The notes: generated from the letters alone by a model not told the origin. DNA of 64,000 bases from Nannobrachium achirus (GCA_963921795.1 OY997652.1:61573756-61637755); one strand, 5' to 3'; numbered from the stretch's first letter, positions 10,524-21,074 are shown. Translations and numbers: made by a program.

Positions 10524-10910
10524 ACAGAAGGTCACTCAAGCGACAAGGTTGTTCAGGGTAAATGTCCTATAGTCCATATGACGTCCTGGTAATGACGTCA
10601 AGATCATCCCCATATGAGCTGTGATCTGGCCTAGTTCTGAACGTCACCGGAGTCACCGGAGTCACCGGAGGACGTTATCATAATGTCATCATGACGTCAT
10701 TTTGCTTGCAGGGATGATGCATTAGATGATGCAATATCATGCTACAAAGCATCATATGACCAGTTGTAGCATGCTGGAATACTAAAATATCTAAAAACAC
10801 AGATTGAACACAAAAAATAACGTGTCCCAAACAACAATAAAATAAGATCTGGTTGTCCCAGAGGTGAACTGGGCCTTTAAGTAAAACAACTTTTTCCACC
10901 ACTGCTTAGA

Positions 10911-11149
10911 ATAGGGAGGTTTGTTGTACATGCTGGCATTTTGTAAGATTCAATACCTTGAGTAAATGAACCCAACATAACAGACAGGAAGGGTGTTTTG
11001 AGATTGCTTTGCCAGCTCAAAAGGCAGCTCTAAGAAAACGGCTTGTCTGCAGAAAGAGTTTGTTTTCAATTGGGAGTGGTTTTTGAGATTGACTTTTGTC
11101 TTTGTGTTTACATCTTGCTTTTGTTTATTTCACAGAGGAAGCACAAGAT
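10911..11149. other. Intergenic, no feature seen
   Basis: Mixed-composition sequence between a split hAT MITE and the next MITE. I see no gene. Confidence 0.4.
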
Positions 11150-11362
11150 ATCGTCACTGTCGGGCAGAAACCTTGAATCTCCAAGTTTCAAGTTGTGTTT
11201 TTTTTTTCTCGCAAAGTAAGTAGTGAAAACAGCAGAACTACAAGCACACAACGCCTTGCGGTGCGAGGTGTTGTGTGCTTGTAGATCGGCTGTTTTCACT
11301 AGTTTAAATCGTTTTCTAAATGATAAATACAAAACAAACGTTTCCACCCGACACACAACGAT
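11150..11362. mobile_element. 'ATCGTC' MITE, copy 3
   Basis: Left end ATCGTCACTGTCGGGCAGAA. The right end is decayed (ACGAT). A complete palindrome (11,221-11,301) with GAAAACAGC shoulders lies at its centre. Confidence 0.85.
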
Positions 11363-11651
11363 ATGCTTCAGTATCTGTACGGATACTGACATTGAAGAAA
11401 GGAGTTGAATAAACCAAAGAAAGACAAATGTGAGAATAGGTTACAGAAAGAATGGAAAGCGAGGGGGAAAAAAATCAACCCCCAGCATTGATCCCCTCAC
11501 AGTCATCCCTGCTTCGTCTTCTGCTGTGCAAGTGTGAGGTCTAGAGAAAAGCTCTGTACATTGTCGCGAGGTAAAACTACGTAAAAAGGAGTTCTTTTGG
11601 ATGAGGCCCAGGTGCACAGAAAGAGACAAACCAGGATTTCAAAAATGGAGA

Positions 11652-11657
11652 TTTATT
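11652..11657 (-). terminator. Poly(A) signal of the minus-strand gene
   Basis: TTTATT on the plus strand reads AATAAA on the minus strand, about 85 bases beyond the stop codon at 11,741-11,743. It is the only canonical signal near that stop. Confidence 0.55.
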
Positions 11658-11740
11658 GCTCTTCTTGCAAGGTGGTTTTAAAATAAAGTTCAAAAATGTA
11701 AAATACAAAAACATTATAACAGTGACTAGACTAACATCAA

Positions 11741-13006
11741 TCAGTGTGTCTTAGGTCCGTTTACAGTCGCCATGGGCAACGGCACTACTGCTTCATCTTC
11801 CTCAGGGAAGTTGAGGATGATAGGATGGGTGACCTTCCTCTTCTTCCACAGACTCCTCCCCAGAAAGAAGATGGCGGGGATGCTGGCAAGCCTGACCAGG
11901 AGAGGTGCCTGGTTCATCAAATTCCAGGCCTCCTGAATCACAAGATTGGAAAGATTACATAACCGAAGCACTGTACTGAAGTACAACTTTGAGCGATTGA
12001 ATACTTTGTGAACAAGATTGTTAACAGTACATAAAGTACAGTCAAACATTATGCTAAAAGGATAACACAAAAAGACCCAGGGGACCAGCTACTTGTCCTT
12101 TACTGTACTTGAGTATTCACGTTTGTTGATACGTTGTATTTCTATTCCATTACATCTCAGTCACATATTATATTTTTTACTTCAGTAAAATCATTACTAA
12201 TTCATGAAGCCAGAGCTAGTTACTGAAGTTAGATTAGGACATTTGATTATTCAATTATTAACTGGTGAATGATGTATTAAGGCAGATTTAGAAAAATGTA
12301 GGGTGGCATTGCTTCCTCTGCCTAGACTAGGGAATATGAGTGCAAAGTTTCACAGCAAATGCACACTGTGTTCATGATATGAGGCATTTTGTTCAAAAAG
12401 GACCTCTCCTGCAAACTTTGGAAGCCAATCATAGCCAATCAGGACAATATGAATACTCAGACAGACCTGTTTGGTTTACACTATAGAGATGCTGTGTGTA
12501 CCGATTTGTTTGATGATTGGACAAAATCTGTAGGACTAATAGCATGTTTTGGTAAAACTTGCCTTCTACCACGCTTTCAGCTTGGTGGAAACAACTGCAA
12601 CCAGTAATACGATTCTGATGCTAATACTCAAGTAACATTTTGAATACTGGACGTAATTACATGTGACTGTATTTCTACATTGTGGTGTTGCTCCATTTGT
12701 TTGAATACTTCTTCACTGTATACCTGCATGATGGTAGTGAGAGCTCCATGGTTGACAGCAGCACGGTGAGCCAGAGCCAGCAGACACACAACAGGACCCT
12801 GGTTGGGGAACAGGATGTGGTATTCTGCAGTGCACCTATTAGGACAGGTCACACGCACCGTGTGGTCACCCTTCTGCACCCAGCTCTCCAGGCAGACCTT
12901 TGTGCACCCACTTGGTGGACCGTCGACAGAGACAAGGATGAAGCCACTCTGCTCGGCGGTCGTCCTCCTCTTTCCCAAAACACACCCAGCACATCCTGTC
13001 ACAATG
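11741..13006 (-). CDS. Unrecognised gene, last two exons
   Basis: Two minus-strand exons join in frame: 13,006..12,724 (283 nt, acceptor after a long pyrimidine tract ending CAG, donor gtatac) and 11,932..11,741 (192 nt, acceptor gattcag, stop TGA). The first gives about 94 residues rich in cysteine (TGCAGC, SGCTKVC, TCPNRC) ending in LALAHRAAVNHGALTTIMQ. The last gives EAWNLMNQ, then a mostly hydrophobic stretch LVRLASIPAIFFLG followed by RSLWKKRK, and an acidic tail (PEEDE) to ...NGPKTH. The hydrophobic segment with a basic flank could be a membrane anchor or amphipathic helix. Codon phases match at the junction. The first exon needs two bases from an upstream exon I cannot find at higher coordinates. 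I do not recognise the family. A decayed hAT MITE (about 12,090-12,690) fills the intron. Confidence 0.6.
12090..12690. mobile_element. Decayed hAT MITE, ACTTTTACT family, with internal insert
   Basis: ACTGTACTTGAGTATTCACG at the left and CTAATACTCAAGTAACATTTTG at the right resemble the ends of 965-1,466. The centre (12,240-12,610) is unrelated sequence. It lies in the intron of the minus-strand gene. Confidence 0.5.
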
Positions 13007-13104
13007 CTGGAAGAAGAAAAGAAAAAGCTGTAAATACCACATGAAATAGGACTCAAGATTGTGATGTACAGTCAGTGAAACTAGTCAATAAAAATTCCAA
13101 TTCT

Positions 13105-13318
13105 GGGGGCGCCTGCTGGCCTACTGGTCCAGGCCAGGCGCATACCACTTTTGCCACATAGGCATGGATGCCTGGCGGTGTTGTGTGTTCGATTCCTGAT
13201 CCGGATGACCTTTAACCACATGTCACCTATGTCTCCCCCCATTTCCTGTCAGTGTACTGTCCTATCAATAAAGACATGAAAATCCCAAAAATAAATCTTA
13301 AAGAAAATAGCTTATTTT
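13105..13318 (+). mobile_element. tRNA-derived SINE, copy 3 (best preserved)
   Basis: Starts GGGGGCGCCTGCTGGCCTAC, has an A-box-like TGGCCTACTGG and a B box GTTCGATTCC, a body ending in CATTTCCTGTCAGTGTACTG, and an A-rich tail with AATAAATC. This is the reference orientation for the other copies. Confidence 0.85.
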
Positions 13319-13460
13319 AATGAATCCAATTATATTGTGTGTTACATTCAAACTAGTCTCCTCAAGCACAGTGCTCCTCAGAGCATACTGCTTTTTAGGC
13401 TTTTAACACAGTGGTTCTCAACCTGTGGGTAGGGACCCCCAGGGGGGTCGCCAAATTATT
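13290..13460 (+). repeat. Inverted duplication arm, left
   Basis: This stretch (ATAATTGTGTG..., CTCAAGCACAGTGCTCCTC, AGCATACTGCTTTTTAGGC and the start of the hAT MITE) reappears inverted at 17,620-17,790. It includes the SINE junction and the hAT left end, so the duplication followed both insertions. Confidence 0.8.
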
Positions 13461-13796
13461 TTGGGGGTCCCCAGATTAACTTAATGTGCAACATTGTTTT
13501 CTCACTCAACAGTAAACAAACCAACATAGAGTTTAAGTGTATAGAGGGTATATGCACATTTCTAAAGTGACAATTTAAGGACTTTTTTTAATACCTCTAA
13601 AATTACAAATTAAACATTGGCCAAATTGTCAAATATTATAAGCAGTAGTTGTGAGCATGTAGATCTGCCATTTTCACAATAGAACGATGTTATACGAAAT
13701 GTAATGCCTCAACTCTTAGTGCTTGTCAGGGTGGGGGTCCCCAGTTAAAATATGATTATTTTGTGGGTCGCGGCCGGAAAAGGTTGAGAACCACTC
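13409..13796. mobile_element. hAT MITE, GGTTCTCAACC family
   Basis: Ends CAGTGGTTCTCAACC and GGTTGAGAACCACTC are flanked by TTTTAACA/TTTTAAGA. It holds a half palindrome (TGTGAGCATGTAGATCTGCC) at 13,650-13,680. Confidence 0.85.
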
Positions 13797-13859
13797 TTTT
13801 AAGACACAAAAGCTTTTAAATGACTGCCGGTTCTGACTGTTCTGACTTTTTTATACATT

Positions 13860-15359
13860 ATTTTATCTTATCTTACGACCACTTGGAGCCAACACACGCA
13901 TGTTTCCCTCCTCATGCAGGACAAGTTTCCCAGTCGGTGCAAAACCGTCTGGAGATGACGCGCTCTCTATGAGAGTAAAAAGTCTTTTTGTTTACTGGGT
14001 GCAAATTCAGGTAAGTATCAGGAAAGAAGAGGATATCTAGTTTTTACTGACGCTGAGGAAGGCCACAGGCCGAAACCGGTCCGTCACGCGGTGAGACTGC
14101 TGTTGTGCTTATCAAACATATAATTATCCAAATGTCTGTCTGAGTGTCTGTCACAACGTTTCTCTTCGGTGGCTGGACCATTTGATCTGAATCCGCATCA
14201 CCATTAGCATATGAACAGACCTGACGTATACTGTATAACAGCATTTTTATGGTGTATCTATTCTGCATCTAGCATGAGGCATATCTATTCTGCATCTAGC
14301 ATGAGTAACATTTGTAACCAATATCTTTGCTAGCCTATTGTACAAACCCCATCACCTACACGCTGCACATAATTTGAAGCACATTATATCTTTGAACGGG
14401 TAGGACTAGTTATGAAATAAAGCTACAAGAAAGAAATTACTTAAGAGAGTGTGGATATCCTCTTCTTTCCCCTCCTCATGCAATCAGTGTGCTTTAAGCA
14501 CATTTCATGTTTTAGGCAGAACTCACACACTCATACAGATGCACCGTTTGAACTCTTCAGCATTTATTGATATTTTCCTGAAAATAGGCTGCAAATGCGT
14601 TTCTTTCCCTGTTTTGCTTTCATCATTTTAGAGAACAGAGTCTGCAGAAACTAGCAAGAAATAGCTGATCTACAATCAAAAATTTCTGCAAATCCCCTGA
14701 AAATCTATAATGGCAGGACATGTGAAGTTTTGAAATGGCACATACCTGGATGGTCCCCTAAATTCCTCATGCAGTGTGGTTTAATCACATTTCATATTTC
14801 TGCCACAACTCACACATTCACATACATACAGCTACAAAGGTTGGATGTGATTTTTGTATTGCTACATGTCAGTTTGCCTCTAAGTATATTTTGTGTTTTA
14901 AGCAGAACTCACGTACTCTATTGTGCAATCCTTAATAAAGACACCCAGACACCAGAGGTACAGCCATCAAAGGTACATTAAATATGGTCTATTTCAGTAG
15001 TTGTATCAAACATTTGATTAGATTAGAAGACGTTATGGTGCAAATGAATATTTTCTGCCGGTTCTATTTTTTCTTATCTTACGACCGTTTTGCTTTCATC
15101 ATTTTAACGGAGAACAGAGCGTATTTCTGCAGAAACTAGCAAAAATAGCTGTGAAATAGTTTTGAAATGGCACATCCATCTCTGCCTGGATGTTCTCTGT
15201 CTCAATGTGAGGCTGCTGAACAGCTGATATTCTCCTCGTGCAGTCAGTGTAGTTTAATCATATTTCCTGATATCCTGATTGGCTTACAACTCACACACTC
15301 ACATACATACATTGTGCAATCCTTAATAAAGACAAAGTAAAAAAAAAGAGGTACAGACA

Positions 15360-15360
<1 letters not shown>
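13860..15360. repeat. Diverged tandem repeats, no gene
   Basis: Blocks around CCTCATGCA...AGAACTCACACACTC recur at about 14,470-14,560, 14,766-14,930 and 15,230-15,320. GAAAGAAGAGGATATC (14,025) is inverted at 14,452. Degraded palindrome pieces (AAATAGCTGATCTACAA) lie at 14,655 and 15,140. 14,970-15,050 reappears inverted at 17,515-17,620. Confidence 0.6.
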
Positions 15361-15403
<43 letters not shown>

Positions 15404-15407
15404 ACGC

Positions 15408-15468
<61 letters not shown>
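15361..15468. repeat. (CA)n microsatellite with CGCACA variants
   Basis: About 107 bp of CA with four interspersed CG units. Confidence 0.95.
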
Positions 15469-15469
<1 letters not shown>

Positions 15470-15759
15470 CCAGTGTAAGCCAAACATACAGGGCTGGTTC
15501 AAACCTGGTTAACATATTGAGAATTTAAAATAAATATTTTACCTGATTAATATCCATGTGTGAAGAAGAAGCAGAAGAAGAAGAGAGAACAAGTTGCTTA
15601 TGATCTGGTAACATGTGACAGAATGCCAAGGGCCTTGCCTAGGAGCATCAGGGTTGAAATGGGATTGGCCAGCACAGGACATGGTATCAACCCACCTACC
15701 ACCTAACTACCACCTACCAATACCAATACACACACACCCCCAGTTTGACATGCATATTA

Positions 15760-16064
15760 GACTACGGACCCCCATTTAATGGCATTTCTCTCTCTTAGAC
15801 CCCAGTTTATATTGTTAAATCAATGTTAATTTGAGTCCATTTAGTTCCATGTGTACACTCTCTGAGTTATACATAACCATATAAGGGTCCATTTGGTTCC
15901 TGTCATTTAGCTTGGGTCCATTTGGTTCCATGTGTACACTCTCTGAGTTACATAACCATATAAGGGTCCATTTGGTTCCTCATCATTTAGATGGGGACCC
16001 CCTGGAACTCCCTCAAGGACCCCTGGGGGTCCCCGGAGCCCACTTTGAGAACCACTGCTCTACT
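15760..16064. mobile_element. hAT MITE fragment with an 80-bp direct repeat
   Basis: The right end ...GAGAACCACTG and GGACCCCC motifs mark a hAT MITE. Inside, GTCCATTTGGTTCCATGTGT begins an approximately 75-80-bp unit present twice (15,837-15,905 and 15,915-15,985). Confidence 0.65.
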
Positions 16065-16227
16065 TCAGCCAACATGGCTGCATGGCAAAAAGAGACTTTG
16101 GGGTAACATGTGTTGTGTGGTCCTGGCAGGTTCCTGTGTGATTTGACATATTACTGCTCACTGTTCCATGGTAAAGGGAGAGCGGCCCTCATCCATCTAC
16201 CCACGTCTGGCAGCCTGGCCTCGCCTG

Positions 16228-16747
16228 TAGTGTTGATTTCATCGACGAAAAATGTTTGTCGACTATGTTTTTTTCACTGACGAAAACGAAATAAAAACGA
16301 AGTATGATGACTAAAACTAAGACAAAATAATATATTGACCATTTCGTCAAACAAAATAAAAACTAGACTAAAACGTTAGGGAGGGACTAGTGGAGAAGAC
16401 AGTCATTTTATGTTTGGTTGCTCTAAGGTGTTGTGCACGGAAAATAGCCGATCTACAAGCTCACAACACGTCGCAGCGCGACGCGTTGTGAGCTTGTAGA
16501 TCGTCTATTTTCAGCACGCAACCAAGTGTAAAATCAGTCATCATGATGCCATCAAGGCCTGCCAAAATACATTTCGGTTGACTAAATCAACTGTAGATTT
16601 AGTCGCCTAAAATCTTATGATATTTAGTCGACTAAAATTAGACTAAAACGAATACTTTTCAGGTGACTATGACTAAAACTAAATTACATTTTATTCAAAA
16701 GACTATGAATAAAACTAAATCAAAATTTGCTGTCAAAAACAACACTG
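16228..16747. mobile_element. hAT MITE with TAGTGTTG ends
   Basis: Ends TAGTGTTG and CAACACTG are flanked by the perfect 8-bp duplication CTCGCCTG (16,220-16,227 and 16,748-16,755). The interior is rich in GACTAAAACTAA and AAAACGAAAT. A complete palindrome lies at 16,440-16,512. Fragments of the family occur at 52,530-53,480 and 56,450-56,635. Confidence 0.9.
16440..16512. repeat. Palindrome copy
   Basis: GAAAATAGCCGATCTACAAG is matched by its inverse around a CGTCGCAGCGCGACG loop that is itself palindromic. This is one of the least decayed copies. Confidence 0.9.
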
Positions 16748-16866
16748 CTCGCCTGATACACTGTTGCCTCTGCTGCAGAGTCTAATTCTAACCATGTCCC
16801 CAGAAGCATCAGCTTAAATCAGGGGTTTGTGAATGGAAAAAGTTCAAAGGTCCATTAAATAGTCAC

Positions 16867-16867
<1 letters not shown>

Positions 16868-16943
<76 letters not shown>
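16868..16943. repeat. (GT)n microsatellite
   Basis: About 76 bp of GT with interrupting CG units at the right. Confidence 0.95.
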
Positions 16944-16945
<2 letters not shown>

Positions 16946-17054
16946 TTTATTTAAGTGCATACAGTAAGCATTACGTTATTGTATTTGTGAATTCAAATTT
17001 GAGGTATTTTTCTTTAACTCTATTTCAGTATTCTTTTCTCTATATTTCAGAGAG

Positions 17055-17492
17055 AGGGCGAGTGCCAAAGTCCGGTATATTGAATGTACCGGCCGGCCGG
17101 CCGAATGTACCGGCCGTATATGACGTCGGAGTGGGACCCGACCCCGAAAAGACCTCCAAAAGACCTCTATATGACGTCAGAGTAGGACCCGACCCCGAAA
17201 AGTCCTCCATACGACCCCGAAAAGACCTCCAAAAGACCTCAATATGATGTCAGAGTAGGACCCAACCCCGAAAAGACCTCCGTACGACCCCGAAAAGACC
17301 TCCAAAAGACCTCAATATGACGTCAGAGTAGGACCCAACCCCGAAAAGACCTCCGTACGACCCCGAAAAGACCTCCAAAAGACCTCTATATGACGTCGGC
17401 GTAGGACCCCACCCCGAAAAGACCTCCAAAAGACCTCCACCGGCCGGCCGAATATACCGGCCGACGGCCGGCCGGACGTTGGCACTCGCCCT
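17055..17492. mobile_element. TIR element filled by a GC-rich minisatellite
   Basis: Inverted ends AGGGCGAGTGCCAA and TTGGCACTCGCCCT enclose CCGGCCGGCC blocks at both sides and about four units of a roughly 75-bp repeat (GACGTCAGAGTAGGACCC, CCCGAAAAGACCTCC, CAAAAGACCTC). Two units hold a perfect TGACGTCA. The ends recall the GGGCGAGTGCATCTC end of 19,596-19,771. I could not fix a target duplication. Confidence 0.8.
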
Positions 17493-17499
17493 TACTTAT

Positions 17500-17790
17500 A
17501 TTTCATAGAACCACTTCAACTATTTGAAAATATTCATTTGCACCATAACATCTTCTAATCTAATCAAATGTTTGATACAACTATTGAAATAGACCATATT
17601 TAATGTACCTTTGTACCAAAATAATTTGGCAACCCCCCTGGGGGTCCCGACCCACAGGTTGAGAACCACTGTGTTAAAAGCCTAAAAAGCAGTATGCTCT
17701 GAGCAGCACTGTGCTTGAGGAGGGACTAGTTTGAATGTATTCACACACAATATAATTGTATTCATTAAAATAAGTTCAGAATTGCAACTC
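17500..17790 (-). repeat. Inverted duplication arm, right
   Basis: Reverse complement of 14,970-15,050 joined directly to that of 13,290-13,460. The 1.5 kb lying between them in the left arm is absent here. Confidence 0.8.
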
Positions 17791-17799
17791 TTTTTTCTA

Positions 17800-17950
17800 A
17801 GATTTGTTTTTGGGATTTTCATTATCTTCATCATCCTTTATTGCTAGGACAGTAGACTGACAGGAAATGGGGGGGGGGGGGGGGGAGATGGGGAGTGACA
17901 CATGGCAAAGGTTGTCCGATCGGGAATCGAACTGGCAACACTGTAAAAAA
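17800..17950 (-). mobile_element. tRNA-derived SINE, copy 4
   Basis: Same body as the copy at 13,105 in inverse orientation, with a poly-G run at 17,869-17,884 and a B box reading GGGAATCGAAC on the plus strand. It belongs to the inverted duplication. Confidence 0.75.
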
Positions 17951-18091
17951 GGTTCATATTGGACAGCAACCCCTGGCCCATCATCATCATGACATGTTCC
18001 ACCCCTCACCTGCTCCAATTCACCACACCTGCACCCACTCACCCCAATCAGTGTCCTGACTATATAAACCAAGTGAGTGCCTCAGTCTTAA

Positions 18092-18579
18092 GGTCGTTTC
18101 ACACTCTAATAAAGAGCCTAACTAATTTCGGTTTGGGAGGGCTCCCCGTTCCGAAATTATTTAGGTTCGGGGGGAGTTCATCCATACTTTCTTAACGGCT
18201 AGTGCCGAAGTCGCATGGAGGTCTGTGGCATGAAAACGTTTGTGGCAGAGAAATAAGCGTTGCAGGGCGGATAGATAATATCTGACTGGCCCTCGCGGCT
18301 GCACGCTGGAGGTCCAGTGAGCAGCAGCGCAGCCTCGGGGTCTCTGTCTCTCTCATCACTCACGCGCGAGCTCCGTCGAAAATATTCAATCTACAAGCTC
18401 ACATTATAGACTTGCCGCCTCTCTTTCTGCATGCATCACAGTCACAATTCGTCGCGGAGCTTGCAGATCGGCTATAAACCATAGAGATAATATAGGCTAT
18501 CAACACGGAACACTAGCAAAGTTGTGTTTACTTTAAGCTCTTCTTTCCTCTTGAAAACGGTCAGCGAGACGCAGCAAAG

Positions 18580-18583
<4 letters not shown>
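18092..18583. mobile_element. PIF/Harbinger-like element, 5' part
   Basis: Begins TAA then GGTCGTTTCACAC and GAGCCTAACTAATTTCGG, matching the complete copy at 23,278-24,167 along its first half. It stops at a (GT)n tract. The equivalent of the palindrome (18,378-18,475) has an expanded loop. Confidence 0.8.

Positions 18584-18658
<75 letters not shown>
18583..18658. repeat. (GT)n microsatellite
   Basis: About 37 GT units. It truncates the Harbinger-like copy. Confidence 0.95.
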
Positions 18659-18662
<4 letters not shown>

Positions 18663-18798
18663 TGTGCGCTGGTGGCTGTGAGAGAGGACAGAGAGAGGAA
18701 AATGCCCTCCTAAAAAAGAAAAGACTTTGTTCTGAAAACAATCAGTGTAAAACTTGTTCACAGTCAGAATACAGTCTTCTGCAGCTTGTGTTGGAGGG

Positions 18799-18850
<52 letters not shown>

Positions 18851-19045
18851 GACGTTATTGTCAGTTTGCATAGTAAAAGGTACAGTTTAATGACAGTACA
18901 GTTCAATGACGGTACAAGGTCAACTAAAAGGATAAGCTCAGGGAAGCACATGGCTTGTTTACATTGAGACCCTTTTTTTAAACTCAAATAACATTGAATG
19001 ACAGACAGATAGAACACAGCACTATGCAGAAAAAAAGACAATGCT
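18799..19045 (-). mobile_element. Non-LTR retrotransposon 3' end, copy 1
   Basis: On the minus strand the 3' tail is (TCAA)n, preceded by the TTCTAATAAAGTCTTCA-like end and CTTTTACTATGCAAACTG. It matches the 3' ends at 28,083-28,520 and 50,300-50,640. The 5' side is truncated and joins a minisatellite. Confidence 0.85.
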
Positions 19046-19350
19046 AAAATAAATGGTATTTACAATAGAAAGGTAATGGGAGGTAAATGTAAAAATAAAT
19101 GTTATTTACAATAGAAAGGTAATGGGAGGTAAATGTAAAAATAAATGGTATTTACAATAGAAAGGTAATGGGAGGTAAATGTAATAATAAATGGTATTTA
19201 CAATAGAAAGGTAATGGGAGGTAAATGTAATAATAAATGGTATTTACAATAGAAAGGTAATGGGAGGTAAATGTAATAATAAATGGTATTTACAATAGAA
19301 AGGTAATGGGAGGTAAATGTAATAATAAATGGTATTTACAACCCGGTAAG
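19046..19350. repeat. 46-bp minisatellite, about seven units
   Basis: Unit ATAAATGGTATTTACAATAG followed by AAAGGTAATGGGAGGTAAAT, nearly identical across units, so expansion was recent. Confidence 0.95.
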
Positions 19351-19446
19351 GGGAGGTAAGGATCGGCTGAGAACGTTAGAACTCCCTCTAACGTGTCATG
19401 ATGTCAGAGGGAGTTTTCTATCACTCATGGAGGAGAAAACAACCTA

Positions 19447-19815
19447 AAACATGCTGGCACACAACATAAACCCTAACCCTAAACCTAAAACATGCTGGCA
19501 CACAACATAAACCCTAAACCTAAAACATGCTGGCACACAACATAAACCCTAACCCTAAAACATGCTGCCACACAACATAAACCCTAAACCTAAAACGGGA
19601 GGCTCTCTCCATTCCGACATGTCGCCACTCCGAAATTTACTTCTTATTGTCGGAGTGGCGACACTCCCATGGGGGTTCGGTTTAGGGTTAGGGTTAGAGA
19701 TAGGGTTAGTGTCGGAATGGAGACATGTCGGAAAGGAGACATGTCGGAGTGGAGAGATGCACTCGCCCCACAACATGCTTGCACACAACATAAACCCTAA
19801 CCCTAAAACATGCTG
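19447..19815. repeat. Telomere-like minisatellite split by a MITE
   Basis: Units of about 40 bp (ACATGCTGGCACACAACATA, then AACCCTAACCCTAAA) occur about four times at 19,447-19,590 and again at 19,770-19,815. Between them lies a small element (19,596-19,771) with inverted CATTCCGACATGTCGCCACT-type arms and a GGGTTAGGGTTAG interior. Confidence 0.75.
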
Positions 19816-21070
19816 GCACAGACATGCAGTTCATAAAGTAAGAAGTAACATAAGAACCTGTACATGCATTTGAAATTACATTAAAAAATACTTTTCAGGA
19901 TTCTAATTAAAGAAATAGCTAAAATAGCAGATCTACAAGCTTGTAGATCGTCTATTTTTGCTATTTTTGACTGTATATGCATTGTGGCCCTCTGGAGTGT
20001 GTGTGAAAATATAGTGGCCATCTCCATCATCAAAGTTGCCCACCCCTGATATAGAAAAAACTATTGACCTTTAATGGAAAATAAAATAAAACTTGATCTC
20101 CTCTCATGCTCAAGGGGCATCGGTGGTTGGTTTGCAACTGAAAGGTTCCTGGTTCGATTCCCAAGACCGACCGACAGAAGTCTGGATGAGGAAGTGAAGG
20201 TCATCCACGGCACCCCTGAATTAAGCTGTACGTTTTTTTGAATCTTGTATCATATTATATGCACATCTTTCCTCCTGCAATACAGTAGTAAGCTATTAAG
20301 TATTAAGTAACTAGTAAGTATCAGTTTCCCAGGGGCGGGCTGGCCTTCTGGCATACAGGGCATTTGCCCGGTGGGCTGGTAGGCTAGGGGGCTGGGGGGC
20401 TGGTGGCCAAAAAAAAAAAAAGAAAAAAAAGACAGTAACATACAGTAGCCTATAGTCTACCGCATATTGAGCAATCAAATACAACTTGTTTGTCCAATTC
20501 TCAGATCAATATGCTTCTTTTCCATTCATTAGCTAACTAGCCAAAGTTCTGACACATTTTGGCACTAATCATGTTCATACTCTACTTGTTGGTGGTGAGA
20601 ACTCTACGCCAACTCATACAATTTATGGATTGTGTAGTTGTATAGTTATCATTTATGTTGTCGGTAAAAGTTGTGGTATTAAAAGCTTGTGTATTTATAT
20701 GTGCCGCGCTTTTGACCCGATGAGTCGGTAGAGTATCTGCGCACGCGCTGGTTGTGGGGGCTGGTCTGGCCAAGATGCCAGGGCTGAATTTTAGTCCCAG
20801 TCCATCCCTGCAATTTCCATCTGAACTGACTGGAAATAACTTTATACTTGACGTTTAACCACTTGAACCCCAGCATGCCTATTCTGGGGGGAAGGTTCAC
20901 CAAAAATAGCAGATCTACAAGCTCACAACACCTCACAAGTTAGGGTAGATGGAAAAAGAACTCATCAAGTACAGTGCAAATGAATTCCAAATATTATCAA
21001 AGTATTCTGCGGCTCCCCTGGACTGGCATCACTGCACTCACTTTGGGAAACTAGTCTGTCTGTTGTAGTC
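19816..21070. other. Non-coding: SINE-like, hAT fragments, palindromes
   Basis: A loopless palindrome lies at 19,918-19,960. A second tRNA-like SINE piece with B box GGTTCGATTCCC lies at 20,103-20,240. A GGGGCGGGCTGGCC hAT-type fragment lies at 20,330-20,420. The right half of a CAGGGGTTCCC hAT MITE with a half palindrome lies at 20,900-21,055. I see no gene. Confidence 0.55.
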
Positions 21071-21073
21071 TGT

Positions 21074-21074
<1 letters not shown>

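Larger units (their letters stand above)
7117..10876. mobile_element. TTAA-flanked 3.76-kb DNA transposon with long TIRs
   Basis: The ends are inverted copies beginning AGGCCCAGTTCACCTCTGGG and matching for over 120 bp, apart from an 18-bp indel and scattered changes. Both are bounded by TTAA (7,113-7,116 and 10,877-10,880). It is inserted in a CAGTGGTG-type hAT MITE: flanking pieces at 7,046-7,112 and 10,881-10,909 rejoin to match 1,410-1,466. TTAA target and AGG ends fit Kolobok or piggyBac-like transposons. I see no transposase. Inside are a 350-bp nested MITE, a foldback block, a SINE, an RPA70-like pseudogene on the minus strand and three tandem 0.2-0.33-kb repeats. Confidence 0.9.

Noticed and set aside
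8526-10876. Helitron as the carrier of the RPA-like relic
   Set aside because: No 5' TC and 3' hairpin-CTRR ends or Rep/helicase sequence seen; the TIRs and TTAA duplication point to a different transposon class.
7117-10876. CRISPR-like array from the three regular repeats at 9.3-10.3 kb
   Set aside because: Repeat units of 220-327 bp, no short unique spacers, and a vertebrate genome.
20103-20240. tRNA gene at the GGTTCGATTCCC B box
   Set aside because: No cloverleaf with paired acceptor stem; it fits a SINE head.
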